Part shown: in pieces, positions 1 through 6,095 of the stretch
Layout: every line of letters begins with the position of its first letter
Position numbering within the stretch: the stretch's first letter is position 1
DNA from: Bacillota bacterium
GTDB lineage: Bacteria; Bacillota; Desulfitobacteriia; Desulfitobacteriales; Desulfitobacteriaceae
DNA: 7,715 nt
Assembly: GCA_021849995.1 (NCBI GenBank)
Contig: JAJZSC010000133.1
Location: 1 to 7,715, forward strand
Direction: 5' to 3'
Position numbers and translations under genes: made by a program
The notes under the pieces: generated by a model
What the model was told of the DNA's origin: nothing
The model's database searches: none
The model's input: only the letters and a program-made list of their open reading frames with translations

Positions 1-609
1 CACCAAATAGGCCAGACCTTCACTAACAGTTATATCCGCTTCATTGCCAGTTGTGATAACATAGTTTACTCCAACACCAGCGTCTTGCAGTAGATTAAAC
101 AGCAGAAAACCAACAGCCCCACTCTGAGATACTAAAGCTACCGGGCCCTCCTTGATGCTGTCTAGTTCCATCGAGGCACTGAAAGAAGCGATCAGCCCTG
201 TAGATACATTAAGGACACCTAGGCAATTTGGGCCTATCAAGCGCATCTGGAATTCTTGAGCGATCTTGATAATTTCTGCTTGGATTTTCTTACCTTCTGA
301 CCCGGTTTCAGAAAATCCAGATGAAAAAATGACAGCCCTTTTGATCTTTTTGACGCCGCAATCCCTTAAAATTCCTGGTACTCGAGTTGCAGCCACAGCA
401 ATTAGCGCTAAATCTACTTGTTCCGGAATTGCGCCAACTGAAGGATAACAAGCCAACCCCTCAATTTCTCTGTACTTTGGATTTACCGGGTAAATCTGGC
501 CCTTATATTTATGCTTTAGCAAATATTTAAGGATTTTACCATTAATGGTTTTAAAATCCTGGCTAGCTCCTATAATAGCAACCCCTGTTGGCTCCATAAA
601 ATAATCCAT
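1..609 (-). CDS. NDP-forming acyl-CoA synthetase (acetyl-CoA synthetase ADP-forming, alpha-type), N-terminal part
   Basis: Only the first 203 codons lie in the window; the frame is open to base 1. Seen: an N-terminal Rossmann-type CoA-binding domain starting at VAIIGAS (residues 10-16), FSSGF (95-99), IGPNCLG (125-131), SQSGAVG (161-167) and GNEAD (188-192). These are the standard landmarks of the CoA-binding and succinyl-CoA-ligase-like domains of ADP-forming acyl-CoA synthetases. Family members interconvert acyl-CoA + ADP + Pi with acid + CoA + ATP in the cytoplasm, often making ATP during fermentation of acids. The phosphohistidine region and any fused ATP-grasp domain would lie beyond the edge, so alpha-only (about 460 aa) and fused (about 700 aa) forms cannot be told apart. 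The ATG at 609 is preferred because purine-rich AGAGGGGGCAGGGG lies just upstream, whereas the in-frame ATG four codons later has no Shine-Dalgarno sequence. The gene follows the TRAP permease on the same strand after 142 bp and may be cotranscribed with it. Acyl substrate unknown. Confidence 0.9.
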   Translation of the reverse strand, partial: MDYFMEPTGVAIIGASQDFKTINGKILKYLLKHKYKGQIYPVNPKYREIEGLACYPSVGAIPEQVDLALIAVAATRVPGILRDCGVKKIKRAVIFSSGFSETGSEGKKIQAEIIKIAQEFQMRLIGPNCLGVLNVSTGLIASFSASMELDSIKEGPVALVSQSGAVGFLLFNLLQDAGVGVNYVITTGNEADITVSEGLAYLV

Positions 610-649
610 TTGCCCCTGCCCCCTCTTGAAAGTCACAATATTCAGACTT

Positions 650-690
650 TTAACAGCCTACCGATGTTTTAGCAGGCTGTTAAGCAGCCC
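650..690 (-). repeat. Inverted repeat with three complementary arms ahead of the acyl-CoA synthetase gene
   Basis: A perfect 10-bp inverted repeat, TTAACAGCCT at 650-659 and AGGCTGTTAA at 674-683, has a 14-base loop. A third arm, GCAGCCC at 684-690, can also pair with the 674-683 arm: read on the minus strand, GGCTG-cttaa-CAGCC is a compact hairpin that excludes the larger one. No T-tract follows on either strand, so this is not a classical intrinsic terminator. It lies between the TRAP permease and the acyl-CoA synthetase and could act as an attenuator, a processing site or an RNA-stability element. The function is inferred; the pairing is seen. Confidence 0.6.
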
Positions 691-720
691 GTTAGTGTCA
701 CCTTCCCTATGTTTGATCTG

Positions 721-744
721 TAAAATTATTGCAAAATAATTTTA
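721..744. repeat. AT-rich perfect hairpin after the TRAP permease stop
   Basis: TAAAATTATT (721-730) and AATAATTTTA (735-744) form a perfect 10-bp inverted repeat with a 4-base loop (GCAA on the plus strand), 7 bases past the permease stop codon. The stem is almost entirely A:T. It could be a weak terminator or a 3'-end stabilising structure of the transporter mRNA. There is no GC-rich stem plus U-tract, so efficient termination is doubtful and read-through into the acyl-CoA synthetase gene is possible. Confidence 0.5.
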
Positions 745-751
745 CTAATTA

Positions 752-2746
752 CTACACATTAATACTCCCAGCCTTTAATGAATTACGCTGATATCGTTGC
801 CAGAGGAACACAATTATCAAGGCAGAAATACCCACCGTATCTGTCACCAATCCCGGTTTAATCAATCCAAGGGCTGCTGCAAACAAAAATATTCTTTGGA
901 TAACATTCGTTGTTCTTAGCATATATCCCTGTACCGCACAGGCTAGCGTAATAATCCCAATACTTGCCGTTACAGCCGCTAACAGAATCTCACCTAGACT
1001 CCCCTGGGCAATTAAGGCGGGTGAATAAATCCATATAAAGGGAATCAGGAATCCGGCTGATGCGAGACGAGCTGCTGCCCACCCCGTTCGACTTGGACTG
1101 GCCCCGGCGATCCCTGCTCCCGTAAAGGCAGCTAAAGCTACAGGGGGAGTAACATTTGAGATGTTGCCAAAGTAGAATACGAACAAGTGAGCAGCCAACG
1201 GAGCGATCCCCAATTTCAGGAGAGCTGGGGCAGCTATAGTAGCTCCTACAATGTAAACCGCAGTGGTTGGCATTCCCATGCCCAAGATAATGGCTGTAAT
1301 CATCGTTAAGACCAAGGTAGCAAATAAGCTTCCGTGAGCAAAAGCAATCATATTGTCTCCCAGAGTTATGCCCAGGCTCGTCAGTGAAGATACTCCCACG
1401 ATAAACCCGACGACCGCAGTGGCTATTGCTACACCCACACTCCCTTTTGCCCCCATTTCCAGAGCCATGAGAAGCCCGCGCCAACTCATTCGTGTCGTTT
1501 TCCTCAAGAAGCTAGCCCCAATGGCTGTCAAGATCCCGTAAAAGGCTGCAAAGGTTGGGGTTACCCCTTTCATGAGCAGGTAAACAATCGCTATCAGGGG
1601 CAATATGAGATGACCCCGCTCTTTCATGACCACCCCTATAATAGGTAATTTGTCACGGGACACGCCCACTAATCCCGTCTTAACGGCTTCCAGATGCACC
1701 ATCGTAAATACTGCTAAGTAATAGAGAAACGCTGGTATTAACGCTGCAAGCATTATGTCCTTATAAGGGATATTTAAGAATTCTGCCATGATAAACGCCG
1801 CTGCTCCCATGACTGGAGGCATTAACTGACCGCCGGTGGAAGCGACGGCTTCCACCGCCCCCGCAAAGTGAGGCTTATAGCCAATGTTTTTCATCAAGGG
1901 GATGGTAAAGGCACCGGTTGTCGCTACGTTAGCCACCGCGCTGCCACTGATGGTTCCCATGATTCCGCTTGCAAATACGGCAACCTTGGCTGGCCCGCCC
2001 GGTGAGGTTCCCGCCATGGCCATTGACGCATCATTAATCAATTTGGCCATGCCCGTTTCCCCAAGGAAAGCACCAAATAATACAAAGAGAAAAATAAACG
2101 TGGCTGAAACACCGAGTGCGACACCGAAGATCCCTTCTGAACCCAGATACATATGGGCAATAATCCGATTCAGGCTGAAACCACTGTGCCCAAAGGTCCC
2201 CGGGATGTATTCTCCGAAGTAGGCATAGAGGAGAAACAGTACGCCAAGGATCGGTAACTCTTTGCCAAGGGCCCGGCGTCCCGCCTCTAAGACTACCAAG
2301 ATGCCTAACGCACCCATGATGTAATCCCGGGTTATCGGCAGACCTCCACGCATGGCTAATGACTCATTGGCGAAGACCATGTAGAGACCCGTTACCATAC
2401 TAAGCGCGACCATTGCCCAGTCCATAATGCCCGGTTTGTTGCGCATCCCTTTCCTGTGGGCAGGATACAGCAGAAAGATCAGCACCATGACAAAGGTTAG
2501 GTGAACAGAGCGCAACTTAATGGCCTCTAGCGCCCCAAAACCCGCTACCCACAAATGAAATAGAGAAAATGAAACAGCGATTGCTGAGACTAATAACGCA
2601 AGCTTTGTCCGGGGCATAAACTTCCGGAATTGAGATTCCTTATCGTACTTTTCCAAGAATTCTTGGACGACTTCCTCTGAGGCAATTCCATCCGCTGATA
2701 ATCTCTCAACTTGGTTATCGTCACTTGTTCCTTGCCGGTCCTTCAT
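752..2746 (-). CDS. TRAP transporter permease, fused 4TM/12TM (DctQM-type) subunit
   Basis: Membrane component of a tripartite ATP-independent periplasmic (TRAP) transporter, importing a substrate, usually an organic acid, with an ion gradient (known of the family). The 664-residue protein has a hydrophilic N-terminus with LEKYDKESQFR (31-41), then about four hydrophobic segments (roughly 47-70, 80-97, 108-126, 142-158) matching the small DctQ-like part, then a long DctM-like domain. That domain carries the two repeated family signatures GTISGSAVANVATTGAF (264-280) and GMGMPTTAVYIVGA (489-502), plus NISNVTPPVALAAFTGAGIAGA starting at 528. Such Q-M fusions typically partner with TAXI binding proteins, and one lies directly upstream, 18 bp away. 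The Shine-Dalgarno TAAGGAGG includes the stop codon of that upstream gene, so the two are probably translationally linked in one operon. It stands about 13 bases from the ATG, slightly long, but no better start is in frame. Length and domain order look complete. Substrate unknown. Confidence 0.95.
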   Translation of the reverse strand: MKDRQGTSDDNQVERLSADGIASEEVVQEFLEKYDKESQFRKFMPRTKLALLVSAIAVSFSLFHLWVAGFGALEAIKLRSVHLTFVMVLIFLLYPAHRKGMRNKPGIMDWAMVALSMVTGLYMVFANESLAMRGGLPITRDYIMGALGILVVLEAGRRALGKELPILGVLFLLYAYFGEYIPGTFGHSGFSLNRIIAHMYLGSEGIFGVALGVSATFIFLFVLFGAFLGETGMAKLINDASMAMAGTSPGGPAKVAVFASGIMGTISGSAVANVATTGAFTIPLMKNIGYKPHFAGAVEAVASTGGQLMPPVMGAAAFIMAEFLNIPYKDIMLAALIPAFLYYLAVFTMVHLEAVKTGLVGVSRDKLPIIGVVMKERGHLILPLIAIVYLLMKGVTPTFAAFYGILTAIGASFLRKTTRMSWRGLLMALEMGAKGSVGVAIATAVVGFIVGVSSLTSLGITLGDNMIAFAHGSLFATLVLTMITAIILGMGMPTTAVYIVGATIAAPALLKLGIAPLAAHLFVFYFGNISNVTPPVALAAFTGAGIAGASPSRTGWAAARLASAGFLIPFIWIYSPALIAQGSLGEILLAAVTASIGIITLACAVQGYMLRTTNVIQRIFLFAAALGLIKPGLVTDTVGISALIIVFLWQRYQRNSLKAGSINV

Positions 2747-2764
2747 GTCTGGTTCACCACCTCC

Positions 2765-3766
2765 TTACTTCATGACCCCAACTTCTTTGAAGTATTTAAT
2801 GGAACCAGGATGCAAGGGCAGAGGACCCATCCCTTTATTGGAATCTTCTTTCTTAATGTTCTTAGTGATAGAGTGGGCATTCAACAGATCCGGCAGGTTT
2901 TCATAAATCCCTTTCGTAAGGTCATAGATTAATTCTTCGCTCAGATCAGCTCGAGTCAGTAATAAATTAGCTAAAGCCACCGTGTGTACCTCTTCATCCT
3001 GTCCCTTGTAGGTTCCCTTGGGAATGACCACCTCATAGTAGAAGGGATATTGGGTGACAATCTCTTTTATCATCTCCGGTTCAAGGGAAATCAGCTTAAT
3101 GTCAATCGAGTTAGAGACATCCATAATCGCCGCTAAGGGCATGGCACCGGAGAAGTTAGCCGCATCGACTTGCTTATTTTTTAACAATTCGCTCGCCTCA
3201 GTAAATCCAACGTAATCTGCTTTCACATTGCTCTTATCAGTCTCCCAAAAATTGAGCCCATAGGCCCCCAAGACTTCTTTAGAGTTGGTTACCGTTCCGC
3301 TTCCCGTTGCCCCTGGAGCAAATCTCTTGCCTTCGAGATCCTTGAGCGAGTTGATTCCGGAATCCTTACGTACGACAATTTGAGTCACATTAGGATATAA
3401 GAAGGTCATACCGCGCAGATCCTTGTTGGCCCGTCCCTTGAATGTATCCTGACCTTCATAAGCGTACACAGCCACATTGGCCATGGTAAAAGCTACTTCG
3501 GCTTCCTTTTGTTGCAAGAAATTCATATTAGCAGCGCTTGCCTCAGTTGACTGAGCTGAAGCTTTAACGCCCGGAACCTTGTCCGACCAAATTTTAGCTA
3601 AGGCATTCCCTATTGGATAATAAGCGCCCGAAGTCGTTCCAGTAGCAATGTTCACTTTTTGAATCTTCGTGGTCGTTTGACCATCGCCAGTGGAACTGGT
3701 GCTTCCACACCCCGTCAGAGCCAGAGTTATAATGATAACCATAATTAACGCCAGTTTTTTGTGCAT
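2765..3766 (-). CDS. TAXI-family TRAP transporter solute-binding lipoprotein
   Basis: Extracytoplasmic receptor that captures the substrate and delivers it to the fused TRAP permease encoded next. The 333-residue protein starts with a lipoprotein signal peptide: basic MHKK, a hydrophobic core (5-17) and lipobox LTGC with the lipidated cysteine at 20, then a Ser/Thr/Gly-rich linker. The mature part opens with VNIATGTTSGAYYPIGNALA (38-57), typical of TAXI (TRAP-associated extracytoplasmic immunogenic) proteins, followed by QSTEASAANMNFLQ (72-85), LKDLEGKRFAPGATGSGT (141-158) and the C-terminal motif PLPLHPGSIKYFKE (315-328). Lipid anchoring suits a Gram-positive cell without an outer membrane. 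The ATG at 3766 is supported by a strong site, AAGGAGGAGG, about 10 bases upstream, and by the signal peptide starting right there. It is first in a two-gene unit with the permease. The ligand cannot be deduced; known or proposed TAXI ligands include C4-dicarboxylates, glutamate and other carboxylates. Confidence 0.95.
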   Translation of the reverse strand: MHKKLALIMVIIITLALTGCGSTSSTGDGQTTTKIQKVNIATGTTSGAYYPIGNALAKIWSDKVPGVKASAQSTEASAANMNFLQQKEAEVAFTMANVAVYAYEGQDTFKGRANKDLRGMTFLYPNVTQIVVRKDSGINSLKDLEGKRFAPGATGSGTVTNSKEVLGAYGLNFWETDKSNVKADYVGFTEASELLKNKQVDAANFSGAMPLAAIMDVSNSIDIKLISLEPEMIKEIVTQYPFYYEVVIPKGTYKGQDEEVHTVALANLLLTRADLSEELIYDLTKGIYENLPDLLNAHSITKNIKKEDSNKGMGPLPLHPGSIKYFKEVGVMK

Positions 3767-3827
3767 TTTAGATTCGCCTCCTCCTTAATTTTCCCTCTAA
3801 AACCTTGGATAAGTAAACCTACTATTT

Positions 3828-3840
3828 ATCACCTCCTTCC
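3828..3840 (-). promoter_or_regulatory. Orphan near-consensus Shine-Dalgarno sequence in the TAXI-TRAP leader
   Basis: On the minus strand GGAAGGAGGTGAT matches the anti-Shine-Dalgarno end of 16S rRNA over about 11 bases (AAGGAGGTGAT). It lies 62 bases upstream of the TAXI start, which has its own site. No ATG, GTG or TTG occurs at usable spacing downstream; the only nearby GTG lies inside the element and would open an 11-codon frame. The flanks TTGG and TATCCAA, with GATAA and TTATC, could fold so that the element sits in a bulge. It may be a ribosome standby or stabiliser site, or the relic of a leader peptide. Confidence 0.5.
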
Positions 3841-3910
3841 AATGATTATTGAATACTCACACTCGACAACACCAATACACAGTATCGTTTTCCCTGTTTT
3901 ATACTCATTG

Positions 3911-3925
3911 TTCCGATTATCGGAA
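3911..3925. promoter_or_regulatory. Operator-like palindrome TTCCGAT-T-ATCGGAA
   Basis: A perfect 7-bp inverted repeat around a single central base. It stands about 145-160 bp upstream of the TAXI start and about 12-26 bases past the start site predicted from the promoter at 3943-3972. That placement suits a repressor operator or roadblock. As an RNA hairpin it would have too tight a loop, so a DNA-binding dimer is the likelier reader. No second copy was noticed in the window. The binding protein is unknown. Confidence 0.5.
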
Positions 3926-3942
3926 TTATGTTCCTGAATTAA

Positions 3943-3972
3943 ATTATATCACACCCTCCTTTTCGAAGTCTA
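3943..3972 (-). promoter_or_regulatory. Candidate sigma-A promoter for the TAXI-TRAP operon
   Basis: On the minus strand a perfect extended -10, TGATATAAT (TATAAT at 3948-3943), is preceded after 18 bases by TAGACT (3972-3967), a 4 of 6 match to TTGACA. Transcription would start near 3936, giving an unusually long leader of about 170 nt before the TAXI start codon. A weaker alternative, TTTCAA-17-TATAAA, lies further upstream near 4005-4035. No -24/-12 (sigma-54) element was found by eye in this intergenic region. Confidence 0.5.
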
Positions 3973-4244
3973 TAGATTTTATTAGTATTTTCTAAATTTT
4001 CACTATATTTTATATTGTCTGACTCATATCGTTGAAACTTGCGCTATATAGAAATCTCTATATCCCTCATCATTATCGATTATTAGAGAAAAACTAAGAA
4101 ATAAATTTACATGCAGTGAAATCGTCAACGGATTCAGAGAAATCTATTGCTTTGAGATTAAGGGTGAGGGCTATATACCCACCTACACAAGAACTGATTT
4201 TACAGATGAGCTGCATTAGACTTTTGGCTCGAACCGATGATGGG

Positions 4245-4303
4245 ATTTCAAAAAGTGACAGCCGAAAAAAAAATTGGGCGCTGTTAACTTGATTTTTTGA
4301 AAT
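4245..4303. repeat. Long imperfect inverted repeat
   Basis: ATTTCAAAAA at 4245-4254 pairs perfectly with TTTTTGAAAT at 4294-4303. Inside these, GTGACAGC pairs with GCTGTTAAC apart from a small bulge. The apex is a loop containing a run of nine A. It can fold as a roughly 60-nt stem-loop on either strand and abuts the terminator-like hairpin at 4306-4351. Possible identities are a small RNA element or a mobile-element relic; neither is proven. Confidence 0.5.
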
Positions 4304-4305
4304 AC

Positions 4306-4351
4306 AAAAAAAACTTGAACGTCTTGCAAATACAGGACTTTCAAGCTTTTT
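4306..4351. terminator. Bidirectional intrinsic-terminator-like hairpin
   Basis: CTTGAACGTC (4314-4323) pairs with GACTTTCAAG (4336-4345) with one mismatch. On the minus strand it is followed directly by eight T (complement of 4313-4306), and on the plus strand by CTTTTT (4346-4351). The stem is only moderately GC-rich. It could be a second terminator for the activator transcript, about 180 bases past its stop, or could end a small unannotated transcript. Confidence 0.55.
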
Positions 4352-4474
4352 ATAGTTTTTAACTGTCAAAGATAAAACCAAAAGGTGACATATTGGCTCT
4401 AAAACTACAACCCTAAGTTTACCCATGTTGCCCGATTATTTCATCAGAGCATCTGCCCTACAACTAGTTTCAAG

Positions 4475-4510
4475 AAAAAAACTTTTACCTTAAAATGCTT
4501 TTTATGGTAA
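4475..4510 (-). terminator. Intrinsic terminator after the sigma-54 activator gene
   Basis: On the minus strand TTACC-A-TAAAA-agca-TTTTA-A-GGTAA (4510-4485) forms a hairpin with one internal A:A mismatch, followed after three bases by seven T (complement of 4481-4475). It begins 17 bases past the activator stop codon. The stem is AT-rich, so strength is uncertain, but the position and U-tract fit a terminator. Confidence 0.55.
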
Positions 4511-4526
4511 GAATTCTTCCCCTCTA

Positions 4527-5942
4527 TCAAGGAAGGGATGAATGGTCTATTATTCCATACTGGTGTAACTTATTGTAAAACGATTTTCTGGAAATTCCCA
4601 GCGCCTTCAATGCATCCGTACGGTTATTGTTGCATGCGTTTAAGGCCGATAAGATTACATCCTTTTCAACACTAGCTACAATTTCCTTTATGTCGAAGGA
4701 CTTTTCCTTAACACTTGAACGAATCTTTTTGGGAATAATGTGAGCTGGCAAATGATCAGAAGTAATTACCTCATCGCTACAGACTATGCTTGCATGTTCC
4801 AGAATATTTTTTAATTCCCGTATATTACCTGGCCACTCATAAGACTGGAGAATTTTTTCAACCTGGGGAGACAAAGTCATTTCATGACCCAACTCTCCGG
4901 CGAATTGTTTCAGAAATACTTTAGCCAGTTCTAAAATATCATCTTTTCTCTCACGTAATGGAGTCAGTAAAAGAGGAACAATATTTAATCTATAATAAAG
5001 GTCACTTCTGAAAGTACCTTGTTCAATCATTTTTTCTAAATTCCTATTAGTTGCTGCAATTACCCGGATGTCGACTTTGATGGGCCTAGTACCTCCTACC
5101 CGTTCAAACTCCTTTTCTTGTAGTATACGTAATAATTTAGCCTGCATGGTAAGGCTCATATCTCCGATTTCATCCAAAAAAATTGTTCCTTTATGTGCCA
5201 GTTCAAATTTACCGAGTTTTCCTCCTTTTTTTGCCCCCGTGAAAGCCCCATCTTCATATCCAAAAAGTTCGCTCTCTATTAGATCTTCTGGAATGGCAGC
5301 ACAATTAACCTTGATCATAGGTCTCTTGTTACGTGAACTACTATTATGAACAACCCGGGCTAATACTTCTTTGCCTACACCACTTTCGCCGAGGATTAAC
5401 ACTGTACTATCTGTTTTTGCTACCTTAGCTGCTAACTTTAAGATTTTTTTCAAGCGACTGTTCTGCCCTATATATTCTTCAAAAGAACTAGGTAGTTGTT
5501 CTTCTTGTTCTAACTGTTCTTTCAAATAGTCAGCAACACCCTTTGTCTGATCTAACTCACGGTTTAGTTCTACAACGTCATTAATATTTTTAAAAATCGA
5601 GACACAACCAATGATATTCTTGCCATTGTATAGAGGAAATGTACTTCCCACCACATTTATACGAAGAGAATTCAAATAACTTCGACGACAGTAACTTGAC
5701 TCACTGGTTCGAAGAACTTCTATCGTTTTAGCATTTGGCTCAATTATATCCAGCCTCCGTCCTATGACTTTGGCAATTGGAACTCCTAAAATTTTCGCAT
5801 AGGCCTTGTTAGCAAACACAATAGTTGTATCTAAATCTATAACTATTACGACATCATGGATATTATTAAGGATTTTGAACAATACTTCCGGGTCCCATCT
5901 GGGAAAAAAGCTTGTTGTAACAGCATGTACGTTGCTAATCAC
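4527..5942 (-). CDS. PAS-domain sigma-54-dependent transcriptional activator (bEBP)
   Basis: Enhancer-binding protein that would hydrolyse ATP to open sigma-54 RNA polymerase promoters. Its 471 residues show an N-terminal PAS sensor (about 20-120, with VVIVIDLDTTIVFANKAYAKILG), a short helical, probably coiled-coil linker (122-150), and the AAA+ domain: EEYIGQNS (155-162), Walker A GESGVGKE (185-192), the sigma-54-contacting GAFTGA loop (232-237), Walker B GTIFLDE (252-258), and FRSDLYYRLNIVPLLLTPLRER (sensor and arginine-finger region, 311-332). WPGNIREL (370-377) precedes a C-terminal Fis-type HTH, NRTDALKALGISRKSFYNKL (440-459). All key motifs are intact. There is no receiver domain, so it probably senses a small molecule or redox state through PAS rather than a kinase. 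The start is GTG: GAGGG stands 7 bases upstream, and the ATG overlapping it is out of frame and meets TGA at once. Placed between the CoA-transferase and TAXI-TRAP units, it likely regulates one or both; its actual targets are inferred. Confidence 0.95.
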   Translation of the reverse strand: MISNVHAVTTSFFPRWDPEVLFKILNNIHDVVIVIDLDTTIVFANKAYAKILGVPIAKVIGRRLDIIEPNAKTIEVLRTSESSYCRRSYLNSLRINVVGSTFPLYNGKNIIGCVSIFKNINDVVELNRELDQTKGVADYLKEQLEQEEQLPSSFEEYIGQNSRLKKILKLAAKVAKTDSTVLILGESGVGKEVLARVVHNSSSRNKRPMIKVNCAAIPEDLIESELFGYEDGAFTGAKKGGKLGKFELAHKGTIFLDEIGDMSLTMQAKLLRILQEKEFERVGGTRPIKVDIRVIAATNRNLEKMIEQGTFRSDLYYRLNIVPLLLTPLRERKDDILELAKVFLKQFAGELGHEMTLSPQVEKILQSYEWPGNIRELKNILEHASIVCSDEVITSDHLPAHIIPKKIRSSVKEKSFDIKEIVASVEKDVILSALNACNNNRTDALKALGISRKSFYNKLHQYGIIDHSSLP

Positions 5943-5977
5943 ATCTAATCCCTCATTTAATCTTGCATCTTTTAATA

Positions 5978-6007
5978 ATTATACAAGAGTCATACTGTTG
6001 TAGTAAA
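5978..6007 (-). promoter_or_regulatory. Sigma-A-type promoter for the sigma-54 activator
   Basis: On the minus strand a perfect -10 TATAAT (5983-5978) lies 18 bases after TTTACT (6007-6002), which matches 4 of 6 bases of TTGACA. Predicted initiation is near 5971, about 30 nt before the GTG start, leaving room for the ribosome binding site. Because a strong terminator stands immediately upstream (6034-6070), this promoter is needed to express the activator independently of the CoA-transferase gene. Confidence 0.65.
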
Positions 6008-6033
6008 GGAATATTTTAAAAATTCTCATAATT

Positions 6034-6070
6034 AAAAAGGGGCCTTGTCAAATCTGACAAGGCCCCTTTT
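6034..6070 (-). terminator. Strong intrinsic terminator after the CoA-transferase gene
   Basis: A perfect 16-bp stem, AAAAGGGGCCTTGTCA (6035-6050) and TGACAAGGCCCCTTTT (6055-6070), closes a 4-base loop. On the minus strand it ends in five T followed by AATTAT. It begins 25 bases past the CoA-transferase stop codon. The symmetry means it could also end plus-strand transcription, but no plus-strand gene is near. It separates the symporter/CoA-transferase unit from the activator gene. Confidence 0.93.
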
Positions 6071-6095
6071 AGAAGGTTACAATTTTAAATCAATA

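Larger units (their letters stand above)
3973..4474. other. Intergenic DNA between the activator and the TAXI operon, no convincing gene
   Basis: AT-rich DNA rich in homopolymer runs (9 A at 4265-4273, 8 A at 4306-4313). It holds the hairpins listed separately and a small palindrome, ATATAGA-aatc-TCTATAT, at 4046-4063. One 110-codon open frame (4094-4426, minus) is present, but it has no Shine-Dalgarno sequence, no recognisable domain and runs through both hairpins, so I do not call it a gene. The hairpins and A/T runs could be decayed mobile-element DNA, but no transposase fragment or terminal repeats with target duplication could be identified. Confidence 0.5.

Noticed and set aside
676..689. 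GG-N10-GC spacing resembling a sigma-54 promoter on the minus strand
   Set aside because: Only the GG and GC dinucleotides fit; the surrounding bases of TGGCAC and TTGC do not match, and the bases are explained by the inverted repeat there.
990..1484. A 164-codon minus-strand frame inside the TRAP permease
   Set aside because: It overlaps the well-supported permease in another frame; its Cys/Ser/Gly-rich composition is typical of a shifted reading of a membrane protein gene.
1884..2222. Plus-strand frame opposite the TRAP permease
   Set aside because: It is antisense to a gene with clear family motifs, with no ribosome binding site or domain; other plus-strand frames in the window fail for the same reasons.
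4094..4426. A 110-codon minus-strand open frame in the intergenic region
   Set aside because: It has no Shine-Dalgarno before its ATG, no recognisable domain and an unnatural composition. It crosses a terminator-like hairpin and poly-A/T runs, so it is most likely a chance frame, perhaps in decayed DNA.
4514..4536. CTTCC/GGAAG inverted repeat around the activator stop codon
   Set aside because: Only five base pairs with a loop of about ten bases and no adjacent T-tract; the hairpin at 4485-4510 is the better terminator.
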